Below the pieces are notes generated by a model. It was not told the DNA's origin and ran no database searches. It saw only the letters and a program-made list of their open reading frames with translations. A stretch of DNA of 64,000 bases from Clostridiales bacterium (GTDB lineage: Bacteria > Bacillota > Clostridia > Christensenellales > UBA1242), in assembly GCA_015055515.1 (NCBI GenBank), contig SVIC01000002.1, positions 62,001 through 126,000 of the forward strand, in the 5' to 3' direction. A program made the translations under genes and the position numbers. Shown here in pieces: positions 22,672-32,320 of the stretch. The first letter of the stretch is position 1. The number at the start of each line of letters is the position of its first letter.

Positions 22672-23325
22672 TTAATCCTCTATATGTGATAATTCGCCGA
22701 ATTCCAGCTTGTATTTATCACATTTAATATATTTTGCCAATTCTATATTATCACTCACGATTATACAAGACGCATCATTAGCCTTCACTAGCTTCTTTAT
22801 TTCATCTATTATATATTTTGCTTCGCTATCAGGAGCATCCTTAAACACATCATCTACCAGAATATAATCAAGTTTTCTCAAAGAAAGTCTTGCTAACGCA
22901 ACCTTAAGCCTATCAAATCGACCAATATTCTTCATTTTCTCATCTTTTAATAATTCCAGACCATAACATTTTAGAGCATTATTTATCTTTACTTCTTGCA
23001 TAGGCTTATTTATTTTACGAATCTTCAATACATACTTAAGGTTATCATATACACTTTTATTCTCTATACACGCAACCTTCTCTGGCATAAATCCCATTGA
23101 CACATTGGTCTTGAATAGATCCTTACTTACAGGTAAGTTATCATACAACACTTCACCCTTAAATGAATCCTCTATTCCAAGTAGTATTCTCAGAAGACTA
23201 CTTCTGCCACTTTCTTGCTTGCCATATATAAACATAGTTTTTTTATTTTGCAATTCAAAATTAATATTTTGCAATGTATTATACTCTTTTGTATATGCAA
23301 AATACAAATTACTCACCTTTAACAT
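22672..23325 (-). CDS. ABC-transporter-like ATP-binding domain protein with degenerate catalytic motifs
   Basis: Walker A-like GKQESGRSS, signature-like NIGRFDRLKVALAR, Walker B-like YILVDDVF. Confidence 0.75.
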   Translation of the reverse strand: MLKVSNLYFAYTKEYNTLQNINFELQNKKTMFIYGKQESGRSSLLRILLGIEDSFKGEVLYDNLPVSKDLFKTNVSMGFMPEKVACIENKSVYDNLKYVLKIRKINKPMQEVKINNALKCYGLELLKDEKMKNIGRFDRLKVALARLSLRKLDYILVDDVFKDAPDSEAKYIIDEIKKLVKANDASCIIVSDNIELAKYIKCDKYKLEFGELSHIED

Positions 23326-23413
23326 AATTAATCCTCGCTATAAAATATACTTTATTATACATCATAATTAGAAATAAAAAAAGGAATTGTATAATACAAT
23401 TCCTAAAATTTTT

Positions 23414-23938
23414 TTAATAATCCAACTCTATTAATCCTAGATTGCCATCCGCTCTACGATATATTACATTCACTTCGCCAGATTTAGCATTCAAGAATAT
23501 AAAGAATGAATGACCCAACATATCAAGATTGAACTCTGCATCTTCTATTGTCATTGGCTCCAATTCAAATCTCTTTGTTTTAACCACCTTACGAGGCTCT
23601 TCCTTTGGTATTTCCTCCAAGAATTCCAGAGTGTCTACAAAGTCTTTAATTGCTCTTGTTTTATTCTTTGTACAAGTCTTTACTATCTGTCTCTCTATCT
23701 TAGGCAAGGCCGAGTCAATATTGTTGAACATATTATCGCTCAATACCTCACTTCTGAAGAACATTCCATCAGCATTGATTGTGATCTCTAGCTTATGATC
23801 ATCATTTTGCTCGATGCAATTTACTTTCACATCGAAGTTCTTGTTGAAATATTTCTCCAACTTGGATATTTTTTTCTCGATTATGTCCTTAAAATGACTA
23901 GTAATTTTATAATTTTTAGAAATGTAATTAATTTTCAT
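23414..23938 (-). CDS. hpf: Ribosome hibernation-promoting factor (long form)
   Basis: MKINYISKNYKITSHFKDIIEKKISKLEKYF; C-terminal GHSFFIFLNAKSGEVNVIYRRADGNLGLIE. Confidence 0.94.
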   Translation of the reverse strand: MKINYISKNYKITSHFKDIIEKKISKLEKYFNKNFDVKVNCIEQNDDHKLEITINADGMFFRSEVLSDNMFNNIDSALPKIERQIVKTCTKNKTRAIKDFVDTLEFLEEIPKEEPRKVVKTKRFELEPMTIEDAEFNLDMLGHSFFIFLNAKSGEVNVIYRRADGNLGLIELDY

Positions 23939-24017
23939 AAGTTTTTACCCCCTTACCATTTCTTATAGTTAGTATATCAAATGATCGCATGTTTACAAAG
24001 GAAATAAATATATTTTT

Positions 24018-26531
24018 CTAAATATTCTCTGCCTCAAATTGTAACTGATTGCCTTTATAAGATATCTTGATGACATCACCTTTTACAATATTACCATTTA
24101 ACATTTCTTCTACAATCCTATCCTCTACTTGTTGCTCTATCAATCTTCTCAATGGCCTTGCACCATACTGAGGTTCATAACCCCTTTGGATTAGATAATT
24201 AAGGGCATTTTCTGTTATCTTCAAAGAGTTGCCTTTTTCTCTCAACCTCTTGTTAAGATTGCTAATGAATATCTTTGCAATACAAGTAAGGTCTTGTATT
24301 GTTAATGGATGGAAAATAGTAACAACATCTATTCTATTCACGAATTCGGGCTTGAAATACTCTCTAAATGCAGTAGTCAAAGTGTTTTTTACTATGTCAT
24401 AACTTATTGAATTATCACCAAAATGAATATAGTTATCATTCTTAGGCAACTTATCTACACCAACATTACTAGTAAATATAATTATCGTGTTTTTGAAATT
24501 TACTAGTCTTCCTTTGCTATCAGTCAGCCTACCGTCATCCAACACTTGCAATAACAGATTATATACATCGCTATGAGCCTTCTCTAATTCATCAAATAAG
24601 ATTACAGAATATGGTTTTCTTCTCACAGCTTCTGTTAGTTGCCCCCCATCTTCAAATCCGATATATCCTGGTGGCGGACCAATTAGCCTACTTACACTAT
24701 GTTTTTCCATATATTCGCTCATGTCTATTCTGATAAATGAATTCTCATTTCCAAACATAGCCTCTGCCAGAGCCTTGCACAATTCTGTTTTACCAACACC
24801 ACTTTGCCCTAAGAACATGAAGCTTCCTATTGGCCTCTTGTTATCTTTTAATCCCACTCTTGCACGCCTTATAGCCTTGCATACAGCCGATACAGCCTCG
24901 TTCTGACCAATAACCCTCTTGTGAAGCATGTTTTCCAGATCCATCAACTTATCTTTCTCTTCTTCATCCAGTTTTGTTACAGGAATCTGGGTCCAGTCAC
25001 TTATTATTTCTCGGATCTCGTTATCTGTTATTCTTAATTCGTTGTCACTTATATGTGAAGAAGAATGCATTGCCTTGTCTCTTTCACTCTGTAATTGTAC
25101 TATTTGCACACGTATTTCATTTGCCCGTGAATAATTCTCAGCCATTAATGCATTCTTCTTCTGTGCCTCTAGCGATTCAATTTTATTGTTCAGTTCTACC
25201 ACATTATGTGGCGATCGCATATGCCCTATCTTGATCCTGCTACTAGCCTCATCTATTAGATCAATCGCCTTGTCTGGCAGATTTCTATCAGTGATATACC
25301 TCTCCGACAACCTTACCGCACTGTCTATAGCCTCATCTGTAATTATAACATGATGAAAGTTCTCGAATCCTGCTCTTAACCCATGCAATATCTTGATAGT
25401 ATCTTCTATGCTAGGCGGATCTACCTGTACAGGCTGAAAACGCCTCTCCATCGCTTTGTCTGCACCAATATACTTTTGATACTCTTCGTTTGTTGTTGCA
25501 CCAATAGTTTGGAATTCACCTCTTGCCAAATATGGCTTCAACATATCAGCAGGATTAACTTCGCCTTTGTCGCCTCCCACTTGCATAATTGTGTGAATTT
25601 CATCTATGAATACAATGATCCTGTCATCATTAGTGACTACATCTATTAGCTTCTTTAATTTTTCTTCCAGAGCCCCTCTGTATTTTGTTCCTGCTAATAA
25701 GTGTCCCAACTCAAGCGAGAAAATAATCTTGTCTTTCAATATTTCTGGTACATCACCACATACAATTGCCCGTGCCAGTCCATCTACTATCGCACTTTTT
25801 CCAACACCTGGCTCACCTACTAGTACAGGGTTGTTTTTTGTCTTTCTACATAGTATTTCTATTACTCTAGATATTTCTTCACTTCTACCAATGACTTCAT
25901 CAATCTTGCCCATTCTTGCCTTAGCGGTCAGATCAGATCCTAATTCTTTTAACCCTTCTGGTAGATCAACGCTGTCTTTTTTCTCTTCACTAAAATAGTT
26001 CGGTGTTTCTTCATTCGTAACACTATTATATTCGAATATATTATTATCTTCTACCTCATCTTCCACTTTTGGTATAGTCATATATTCCGACTTAATTAAC
26101 TGCATTAAATTAGACTTTAATGTATTAATATTTGCCTTAAAATTCTTTTTTAATATATTTACGGCATAGCAATCGTCACAAGATAACAATGATACTAATA
26201 AGTGATCAATTGTTACATAATTCTTGCCTATCTGTGAACTGAATTGATTAGCTATTAGAAATACTTCTCTTGTCTTGCTAGCCAACTCAATTGTCGGATC
26301 AACAATAGTCTTTATCTTCTTAGGAGCAGTACGTGCAAATAATTTTTCTAACTTTGCAGTAGTCACATTGAATGACTGTAAAATATTACTAGCATTAGTA
26401 TTTGATACAGACACAATTCCATATAGTAAATGCTCTGTCCCTATTTCATATTGCCCATAATTAAGAGCGATTGCTCCCGCCTTCTGCAAAGCCAAATCCA
26501 CAGTTTCTGTTACATTAAATCCGTTATACAT
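24018..26531 (-). CDS. clpC: ATP-dependent Clp protease ATP-binding subunit ClpC
   Basis: Clp N repeats, two AAA domains (GEPGVGKSAIVDGLA; GQSGVGKTELCKALA), UVR-like motif. Confidence 0.94.
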   Translation of the reverse strand: MYNGFNVTETVDLALQKAGAIALNYGQYEIGTEHLLYGIVSVSNTNASNILQSFNVTTAKLEKLFARTAPKKIKTIVDPTIELASKTREVFLIANQFSSQIGKNYVTIDHLLVSLLSCDDCYAVNILKKNFKANINTLKSNLMQLIKSEYMTIPKVEDEVEDNNIFEYNSVTNEETPNYFSEEKKDSVDLPEGLKELGSDLTAKARMGKIDEVIGRSEEISRVIEILCRKTKNNPVLVGEPGVGKSAIVDGLARAIVCGDVPEILKDKIIFSLELGHLLAGTKYRGALEEKLKKLIDVVTNDDRIIVFIDEIHTIMQVGGDKGEVNPADMLKPYLARGEFQTIGATTNEEYQKYIGADKAMERRFQPVQVDPPSIEDTIKILHGLRAGFENFHHVIITDEAIDSAVRLSERYITDRNLPDKAIDLIDEASSRIKIGHMRSPHNVVELNNKIESLEAQKKNALMAENYSRANEIRVQIVQLQSERDKAMHSSSHISDNELRITDNEIREIISDWTQIPVTKLDEEEKDKLMDLENMLHKRVIGQNEAVSAVCKAIRRARVGLKDNKRPIGSFMFLGQSGVGKTELCKALAEAMFGNENSFIRIDMSEYMEKHSVSRLIGPPPGYIGFEDGGQLTEAVRRKPYSVILFDELEKAHSDVYNLLLQVLDDGRLTDSKGRLVNFKNTIIIFTSNVGVDKLPKNDNYIHFGDNSISYDIVKNTLTTAFREYFKPEFVNRIDVVTIFHPLTIQDLTCIAKIFISNLNKRLREKGNSLKITENALNYLIQRGYEPQYGARPLRRLIEQQVEDRIVEEMLNGNIVKGDVIKISYKGNQLQFEAENI

Positions 26532-26710
26532 ACTTCTATCCTTATATAATATATTTTAGTGTAACACATATTATATTATTATCCAAATCTCTTTGCATTG
26601 TTTTATTTTTGACATATTTTATCTTCTTTAATACTTTGCTATTTTCTTAAATTATATAAAAACATTGACAAACACATATTTTTGTTAGTACAATAAGTGT
26701 AGTTAGAGAG

Positions 26711-26995
26711 GTGAAAACAATGCAAATTAAAGAAAATACATTTATAAAATTATCGGATAATCGTACATATATCGTAGCAAATATTCTAGAATTCAAAGGT
26801 ACAGAATACGCATATCTAGTGAGTTCCGAAAATAAGAAATTATATTATTCATTCTGTACAGAGACAATCAATGCAGAAGGAAAACCTGTACTTAACTCTG
26901 TAAAGGATAAATATCTAACAGAAAGGCTAAAAGCGATGTTCTCTGAAAACATGCAGGAAAAACTTAAAAACTTAAAATTAGAAGATGTAGAATAG
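26711..26995 (+). CDS. Hypothetical small protein
   Basis: 94 aa ORF with RBS agagaggtg and a downstream hairpin terminator. Confidence 0.7.
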   Translation: MKTMQIKENTFIKLSDNRTYIVANILEFKGTEYAYLVSSENKKLYYSFCTETINAEGKPVLNSVKDKYLTERLKAMFSENMQEKLKNLKLEDVE

Positions 26996-27000
26996 AAAAA

Positions 27001-27026
27001 TGCCATGTATTATACATGGCATTTTT
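27001..27026 (+). terminator. Rho-independent terminator
   Basis: tgccatgta-ttat-acatggcattttt. Confidence 0.8.
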
Positions 27027-27045
27027 ATTTACTAATGACACGGAA

Positions 27046-27066
27046 AAATCCCCGAAGGGATTTTAT
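27046..27066 (-). terminator. Distal hairpin terminator (aaaatcccttcggggattttt on minus strand) beyond the tRNA-Leu 3'-end duplicate
   Basis: ATCCC-TTCG-GGGAT hairpin with T-run on minus strand. Confidence 0.6.
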
Positions 27067-27116
27067 TTTCGTTAATTCTTTAGTTTTAATCACATAAATG
27101 CTATACTAGTCGAACG

Positions 27117-27348
27117 TTGGTGCCGAAGACCGGACTAATCAATAAATCAACATAATATAAAAATCTCTACTACACATAATAATCCACTGCAGTAAATGTA
27201 CGCCGTGTAGCGTTAGCAGAACGGTCCGTGCCGGTTCAAGTGAGATTGTGTTAACAATCCATGATGCATTAGCAACATACCGTTCGAGGCACAGACAACA
27301 AAAAAATCCCCGTAGGGATTATTTTTGTTTGGTGCCGAAGACCGGACT
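27117..27348. repeat. 20-nt direct repeat pair (27117-27136 and 27329-27348, ttggtgccgaagaccggact); second copy is the 3' end of tRNA-Leu(TAA)
   Basis: Exact match of both copies by eye; 212 bp offset. Confidence 0.9.
27303..27320 (-). terminator. Terminator immediately after tRNA-Leu(TAA)
   Basis: aatcccta-cggggattttttt on minus strand. Confidence 0.7.
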
Positions 27349-27416
27349 TGAACCGGTACGATATTGCTACCGCAGGATTTTAAGTCCTGTGCGTCTGCCT
27401 ATTCCGCCACTTCGGC
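27331..27416 (-). tRNA. tRNA-Leu (TAA)
   Basis: Reverse complement GCCGAAGTGGCGGAATAGGCAGACGC...ACTTAAAATCC...GGTTCAAGTCCGGTCTTCGGCACC. Confidence 0.95.
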
Positions 27417-27424
27417 AAAATATT

Positions 27425-27499
27425 TGGAGGCACCATTCAGATTTGAACTGAAGAATGAAGGTTTTGCAGACCTTTGCCTTACCACTTGGCTATGGTGCC
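27425..27499 (-). tRNA. tRNA-Cys (GCA)
   Basis: GGCACCATAGCCAAGTGGTAAGGCAAAGGTCTGCAAAACCTTCATTCTTCAGTTCAAATCTGAATGGTGCCTCCA. Confidence 0.95.
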
Positions 27500-27544
27500 A
27501 TATAAATATATATGAAAACAATTAAAATTGTGCTAATTAAAAAA

Positions 27545-27619
27545 TGGAGCGGAAGACGAGATTCGAACTCGCGACATTCGCCTTGGCAAGGCGACGCTCT
27601 ACCACTGAGCCACTCCCGC
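27545..27619 (-). tRNA. tRNA-Gly (GCC)
   Basis: GCGGGAGTGGCTCAGTGGTAGAGCGTCGCCTTGCCAAGGCGAATGTCGCGAGTTCGAATCTCGTCTTCCGCTCCA. Confidence 0.95.
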
Positions 27620-27677
27620 ATAATTGGTTTATTAAATATTATAGCCTGCTCCGACGAACAGGCCAATAATAGTATTG

Positions 27678-27753
27678 TGGTGGAAGTTATAGGACTCGAA
27701 CCTATGACCCTCTGCTTGTAAGGCAGATGCTCTACCAACTGAGCTAAACTTCC
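27678..27753 (-). tRNA. tRNA-Val (TAC)
   Basis: GGAAGTTTAGCTCAGTTGGTAGAGCATCTGCCTTACAAGCAGAGGGTCATAGGTTCGAGTCCTATAACTTCCACCA. Confidence 0.95.
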
Positions 27754-27945
27754 ATATGCAATCTCTATCGAATGCTCTATTAATATAACAAATAAATTCT
27801 ACAAATGCAAGTGTTTTTTATAATTTTTTCAAAAAAAATTAAATTTTTTTATTTTTTATTTTACTTACATAAAAAATATAAAATAATTGCACCGAAGTAT
27901 CTCAAATTATTTGACTATATATGCATTTTGAGTATTATATGTAAT

Positions 27946-28593
27946 ATGGAAAGAGATAAAAAATTTTATTATATATTTATTAATATTAAAGGCGCATTAT
28001 ATACCGCCGATTGGATTAAATTCACGCAAAGTGCTGTAATGGCAGAAGAAGACCATGAATACACTAAAACTGTACATAGCATGCTAGAAAAACATCCCGA
28101 ATGGAACAGCTATTACAAGACTAGAATGTATATGAGGTCAAAACATATCCGAAAGATATGCCCATATAATGTTGAAGCACTGAATACTTTGATCGATGAA
28201 CTAAGCGACAACTATGATATTAATCTAGTGGTAACATCTCACAAGTGGAAAGAACTATTCGATATAAAGACTATTCCTGCATTGGTTAAGAACGGCCTAG
28301 ATTATAACCATATAGTACTAGATAAGACAGATACTCGCATAGAAGATACTACAAAGGGTATAAAAGACTATTTGGCACAGGTAGGCAATCCAAGCAATTA
28401 CCTTGTAATAGATTATCAAAAAGAATTAGAAGATTCATTTCCTAGCGACAAATTAATTTTGTGTGAAGAAAGAAAGAGTGGGCTAAACGAAGAACTGGTA
28501 AATCTATACTTGCATAATTCATCAGCAATAGACGGTTCCGTTGTTACTTCAAATGCCTCAATGGATTATGATGCAGAATATGAATTGGTATAA
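27946..28593 (+). CDS. HAD-like fold protein with substituted catalytic motif (hypothetical)
   Basis: MERDKKFYYIFINIKGALYT... (NIKG at DxDG position), VVTSHKW, NYLVIDYQ; the longer ORF from 27805 has a low-complexity A/T-rich N-terminus that is probably untranslated. Confidence 0.55.
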   Translation: MERDKKFYYIFINIKGALYTADWIKFTQSAVMAEEDHEYTKTVHSMLEKHPEWNSYYKTRMYMRSKHIRKICPYNVEALNTLIDELSDNYDINLVVTSHKWKELFDIKTIPALVKNGLDYNHIVLDKTDTRIEDTTKGIKDYLAQVGNPSNYLVIDYQKELEDSFPSDKLILCEERKSGLNEELVNLYLHNSSAIDGSVVTSNASMDYDAEYELV

Positions 28594-28622
28594 AAAATGA
28601 TGTCATATAGACATCATTTTTT
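28593..28622. terminator. Bidirectional terminator between convergent genes
   Basis: aaaaaatgatgtc-atata-gacatcatttttt. Confidence 0.8.
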
Positions 28623-29993
28623 CTTCTTTAACTTAAATGCCTCTACCGCTTCATCCAAAGATACATTTGCTAATGTATCATCCTGAGCTACAACTTGAGA
28701 TGTTGCACCCTTCTCAATCTGTTGAACAATCTTTCTTGCCTCGTTGCTCTTGTGCGGACCTATATGTAGAGTCTCACCTTTCTTCAATTTAACTCTTGCA
28801 TTCTTCAATGCATGCTTACTATCCAACTCGTTATAATGGTGTTCGGTCTCGGCATGCGCCTTTTTTGCAATTTCTTTTAACTTCTTAATAGTTGCTTGTT
28901 CACGCTTATCTATATCTTTCATCTTTGCTCTATATTCTTTATCAAATACAGCAAGCTTAGAGCCTTTACCTTTTTTCATCTTGTCTGCATATTCACTCTT
29001 CAGATTAGCCCTTTCTTCATCGTAGTGAAGAAGCAACTTCTGCTTTATGTAATACTTTTTCATATACTGAATGTCTTTCGGTGATTGCCATAAATAACTA
29101 ACAGACTCAATTCTTTCTTGCGGAGACAACTGAGCCAATACTTTGTATTTGTTCTTCTTAGACATTCGTATTCCTATATGATTAGCTATACATATAGGAT
29201 CATCCAATGCTAATTTTCCCTTCAATACTCTATCTTCCAATCCCGCCAATGACAGATTCTTCAATACATCCATAATTACCAAGAACAACATCAATATCAA
29301 AGGTATACATATAAGGAAGAATATTCCTGCAGATGTAGCAAACAACTTAAATATACTAAGCAGTAATGGACTAGCACCTTCGAAATACTGCCCTACTATG
29401 ACATCCTCGCTTATCCAGTATGAATCCTCACTAGGATTACTAGAACCATATGTCTTGAAATACAGCTTTCCATTACTATCTTCTCTTATTTCCTTGATAT
29501 GATGGAATACCATATCAGCGTTACTTTTCGCTGCATTACGTATAGTGTTGTTCTGATTACCTAGAAATTCACCGATGGATAAAGACACATCACTAGACAC
29601 GCCTTCTGCCATTGATGCAGTATAGATATCATATGTTTTACATTTCTTGCTAGAATCATAATACCTATAATATGCTATAATATCTCCTCGCACCAATACT
29701 TTACCATTTTCATCCACCTTGTCTCCTTGTAAAGATCTAGGATTAACCTTCTTCACAAGCACTACATCCCACGCATTAAATCCCGATTTCTTCATAGATC
29801 CAGTGGGAGCAATAGTCACAGTGCTATACCCACCTACACTAGTCACCACGCCTTGCATACGACAATTAAGGGTAGATATGCATACCACTGCACATATTAA
29901 TACCACTACCCAACAAAGAAGAGTAATTAGCACACTAATCACTTTTTCCACTGGCGTCTTTGGTCTTCTTATTATCTCAATATACTTACTCAT
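28614..29993 (-). CDS. SipW/S26-type signal peptidase with long charged C-terminal extension
   Basis: TIAPTGSMKKSGFNAWDVVLVKK, RGDIIAYYR, FHHIKEIREDSNGKLYFKTYG; N- and central TM segments. Confidence 0.8.
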   Translation of the reverse strand: MSKYIEIIRRPKTPVEKVISVLITLLCWVVVLICAVVCISTLNCRMQGVVTSVGGYSTVTIAPTGSMKKSGFNAWDVVLVKKVNPRSLQGDKVDENGKVLVRGDIIAYYRYYDSSKKCKTYDIYTASMAEGVSSDVSLSIGEFLGNQNNTIRNAAKSNADMVFHHIKEIREDSNGKLYFKTYGSSNPSEDSYWISEDVIVGQYFEGASPLLLSIFKLFATSAGIFFLICIPLILMLFLVIMDVLKNLSLAGLEDRVLKGKLALDDPICIANHIGIRMSKKNKYKVLAQLSPQERIESVSYLWQSPKDIQYMKKYYIKQKLLLHYDEERANLKSEYADKMKKGKGSKLAVFDKEYRAKMKDIDKREQATIKKLKEIAKKAHAETEHHYNELDSKHALKNARVKLKKGETLHIGPHKSNEARKIVQQIEKGATSQVVAQDDTLANVSLDEAVEAFKLKKKK

Positions 29994-30115
29994 TATATCT
30001 CCAGATATATTTTTATCCTATTTAACTCAATCATATATAGTATACCAATATTTGAGATTATTATCAAATATTAGCAAAGTATTTACAAATTATTACAAAT
30101 TACAGTAATTTCACT

Positions 30116-30147
30116 AAAAAATAACCATCTCTGGTCATTTTTTTAGT
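30116..30147 (-). terminator. Hairpin terminator
   Basis: minus strand AATGACCA-GAGA-TGGTTATTTTTT. Confidence 0.65.
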
Positions 30148-30176
30148 TACATTTTCAAAAGAATTATATAATTATA

Positions 30177-30920
30177 TTATGCTGTATAATCATTCTCATT
30201 TATCATGTTGAATGCGAAATTACAATTAATATTAGCATTTGTGTTTGGTTTAATTACACTTAATTCAATACGCATGGTAAGGCTAGACCCAGCATCTACC
30301 TTAGGTCCATTAGTCATAGATATAGTATCTAGTGCATTTACTGCCCCGTTCATATCAGATATCGATGTATAATACTTGCCATTAGCTGTATAATAATTCA
30401 CTGTCTGCAAATTACCACTAGTCGCTCTAAAGAATATGGAAATCATGAAATTATTATCATCTGCCACTTCCTTGCCAAATGTAATATACATTGCACTGCT
30501 AGATCTATTCTCAAACTTATAAAACAACTGTATCATAGATCCCGAATTAAGAGTTGTATCTGCATTTATCTCCAAATGTTGTGTGCTAGGCTCGGCACTA
30601 CCCTCTGCATTAAATTCCAACTCTGCACTTTCCTTGCCATCTACTAATAGTATTGTGCTATCGCCACCTATTTTTGTAGAATTTGCCGTAACAGTAACGG
30701 TTGCATTCACATTTGTTGCTGTAAAAGTCTGATCAGGCTTAACACCGCTATTGCCAATAAAAATAACCAGCACCACCGCTAACGCTACTACTATTGCAAT
30801 CAATATTGTTACTGCAATTATTCCTTTTTTACTTTTTTTCGCCGCCTTTTGCCCTAAATTATTAACTTTTTGAGCTAAACTATCAATTGATTTTGTTCCC
30901 ATATTTCCATCAAACCCCAA
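30177..30920 (-). CDS. Putative secreted/membrane-anchored surface protein, paralog 4
   Basis: Basic N-terminus, TM, then FTATNVNATVTVTANS matching the conserved start of the paralog ectodomains. Confidence 0.6.
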   Translation of the reverse strand: MGFDGNMGTKSIDSLAQKVNNLGQKAAKKSKKGIIAVTILIAIVVALAVVLVIFIGNSGVKPDQTFTATNVNATVTVTANSTKIGGDSTILLVDGKESAELEFNAEGSAEPSTQHLEINADTTLNSGSMIQLFYKFENRSSSAMYITFGKEVADDNNFMISIFFRATSGNLQTVNYYTANGKYYTSISDMNGAVNALDTISMTNGPKVDAGSSLTMRIELSVIKPNTNANINCNFAFNMINENDYTA

Positions 30921-30984
30921 TTATACATTTATAATAACATATGAGTATAGAATTAAAAAATAAAAAACCAACCTTTTTTATTTT

Positions 30985-31022
30985 TACACAAAAAAAGAGC
31001 AACAATAACATATTACTCTTCT
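30985..31022 (-). terminator. Hairpin terminator
   Basis: minus strand AAGAGTAA...TTGCTCTTTTTTT. Confidence 0.6.
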
Positions 31023-31038
31023 TTAGTTATATTACTTA

Positions 31039-31695
31039 TTAACCAGCAATGTCAGCATCTGGAGTAATCTCAATAGATACATTTACACTAGCATCAGCAT
31101 CGATAGATGCCTCTATGATAGCCATAACTATATAAATAGATGTAGCATTCTCATCTGTCACAGCTAGACCTGCCAATGTTGTCTCAAGGCTTGTAGCTGC
31201 CTTTGCCTCATCTAAGGTTGTTCCTACCCCTACCTTAACATTACCCTTATGTGACTCAAGAGTATCATCTATAGCAGCAGTTAATTTTACTTGAATATCA
31301 CTAGCTCCTACAGCAGCTGTGTTCTTAAAATCGAACTTATACACAGAATAACCCTTTGCAGTAAGTGTAACATCTTGGAAATCAATGTTACCTATAGTCT
31401 TTGTCTCGGTCTCTGACATAGCAGCATCTATATCTACTAACTTCACCTCTTCAGTAAATTGACCAGTGCCATCAGAAATCATTATAACTTGACCTTCTTG
31501 ATCTTCTGCATTGGCAAATATTCTAGCACTAGCAGTGATAGAACAATCTACTTGGTCTCCTGCTGTATATTGTACACGCATACTACTACCAAGTTTTGCA
31601 CTACTAGCTACTAATACTATACCTACTGATAGTCCAATAACAGCAACGATCAGTACGGCAATTAGTATACTCATTCCTACTTTTGTCTTCTTCAT
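31039..31695 (-). CDS. Putative secreted surface protein, paralog 3
   Basis: VIGLSVGIVLVASSAKLGSSMRVQYTAGDQVDCSITASA, shared N-terminus with 31751 and 32454 ORFs. Confidence 0.7.
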   Translation of the reverse strand: MKKTKVGMSILIAVLIVAVIGLSVGIVLVASSAKLGSSMRVQYTAGDQVDCSITASARIFANAEDQEGQVIMISDGTGQFTEEVKLVDIDAAMSETETKTIGNIDFQDVTLTAKGYSVYKFDFKNTAAVGASDIQVKLTAAIDDTLESHKGNVKVGVGTTLDEAKAATSLETTLAGLAVTDENATSIYIVMAIIEASIDADASVNVSIEITPDADIAG

Positions 31696-31750
31696 TTTCC
31701 TTCTCTCCCATTATTATTTACAAAAAAATTATTCCTACAAGCTTCAAAAC

Positions 31751-32320
31751 TTACTCTACTATATTTACAGTAATCTTCAGCGTTCCTTCGAACTTCGCAG
31801 AAAGGGTCTTATTCATCACCTTCATCTGCACAAGTATTGTACCGGTATTACCTGCAGATATACTAGTAGCACCGCTATTGTCTATAGATATCTGAAGATT
31901 CTCGCCTACCGTCTCTATCTCACCCACAGCCATAATTGGTCTAGATGTACCCGATGTATTAGCGTCATTGGTGATAGTGATAGTAAATATCACATATCCT
32001 GCACCATTATCACCTATCTTAATCTCATCAGTGTATGCCATAGCACCTGCGGTTGTGACACTATCATCTAATAGTGGCTCTACCTTCACATGATCGGGTG
32101 TAGGATATATAGTACTACCATTGGTAGACCCATCACCATTATATAGCTGTGCACTAGATCTGATAGTACAATCTACATTCTTTGCAATATATTGTACCCT
32201 CATACCAGCCCCAAGGCTAGCAGACCTTGCCACCAATATAATACCTATACTCAAGCCTATAACTGCCAAGATTAGAAACGTGGCGAAGATACCTATTATT
32301 GTCTTCTGTTTCGAACTCAT
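31751..32320 (-). CDS. Putative secreted surface protein, paralog 2
   Basis: MSSKQK start shared with paralog 1; VIGLSIGIILVARSASLGAGMRVQYIAKNVDCTIRSSA. Confidence 0.7.
   Translation of the reverse strand: MSSKQKTIIGIFATFLILAVIGLSIGIILVARSASLGAGMRVQYIAKNVDCTIRSSAQLYNGDGSTNGSTIYPTPDHVKVEPLLDDSVTTAGAMAYTDEIKIGDNGAGYVIFTITITNDANTSGTSRPIMAVGEIETVGENLQISIDNSGATSISAGNTGTILVQMKVMNKTLSAKFEGTLKITVNIVE

Noticed and set aside
27137-27328. Integron attC-like site (gttaacaatc, cgttagca)
   Set aside because: No paired R'/R'' cores at the element ends and no integron integrase in the window; kept only as a general 'folded recombination site' possibility.
27248-27739. ORFs 27248-27451(+), 27490-27738(-), 27512-27721(+)
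   Set aside because: They run across tRNA genes; classic spurious tRNA-antisense ORFs (VEHLPYKQRVIGSSPI..., VPKTGLEPVRY...).
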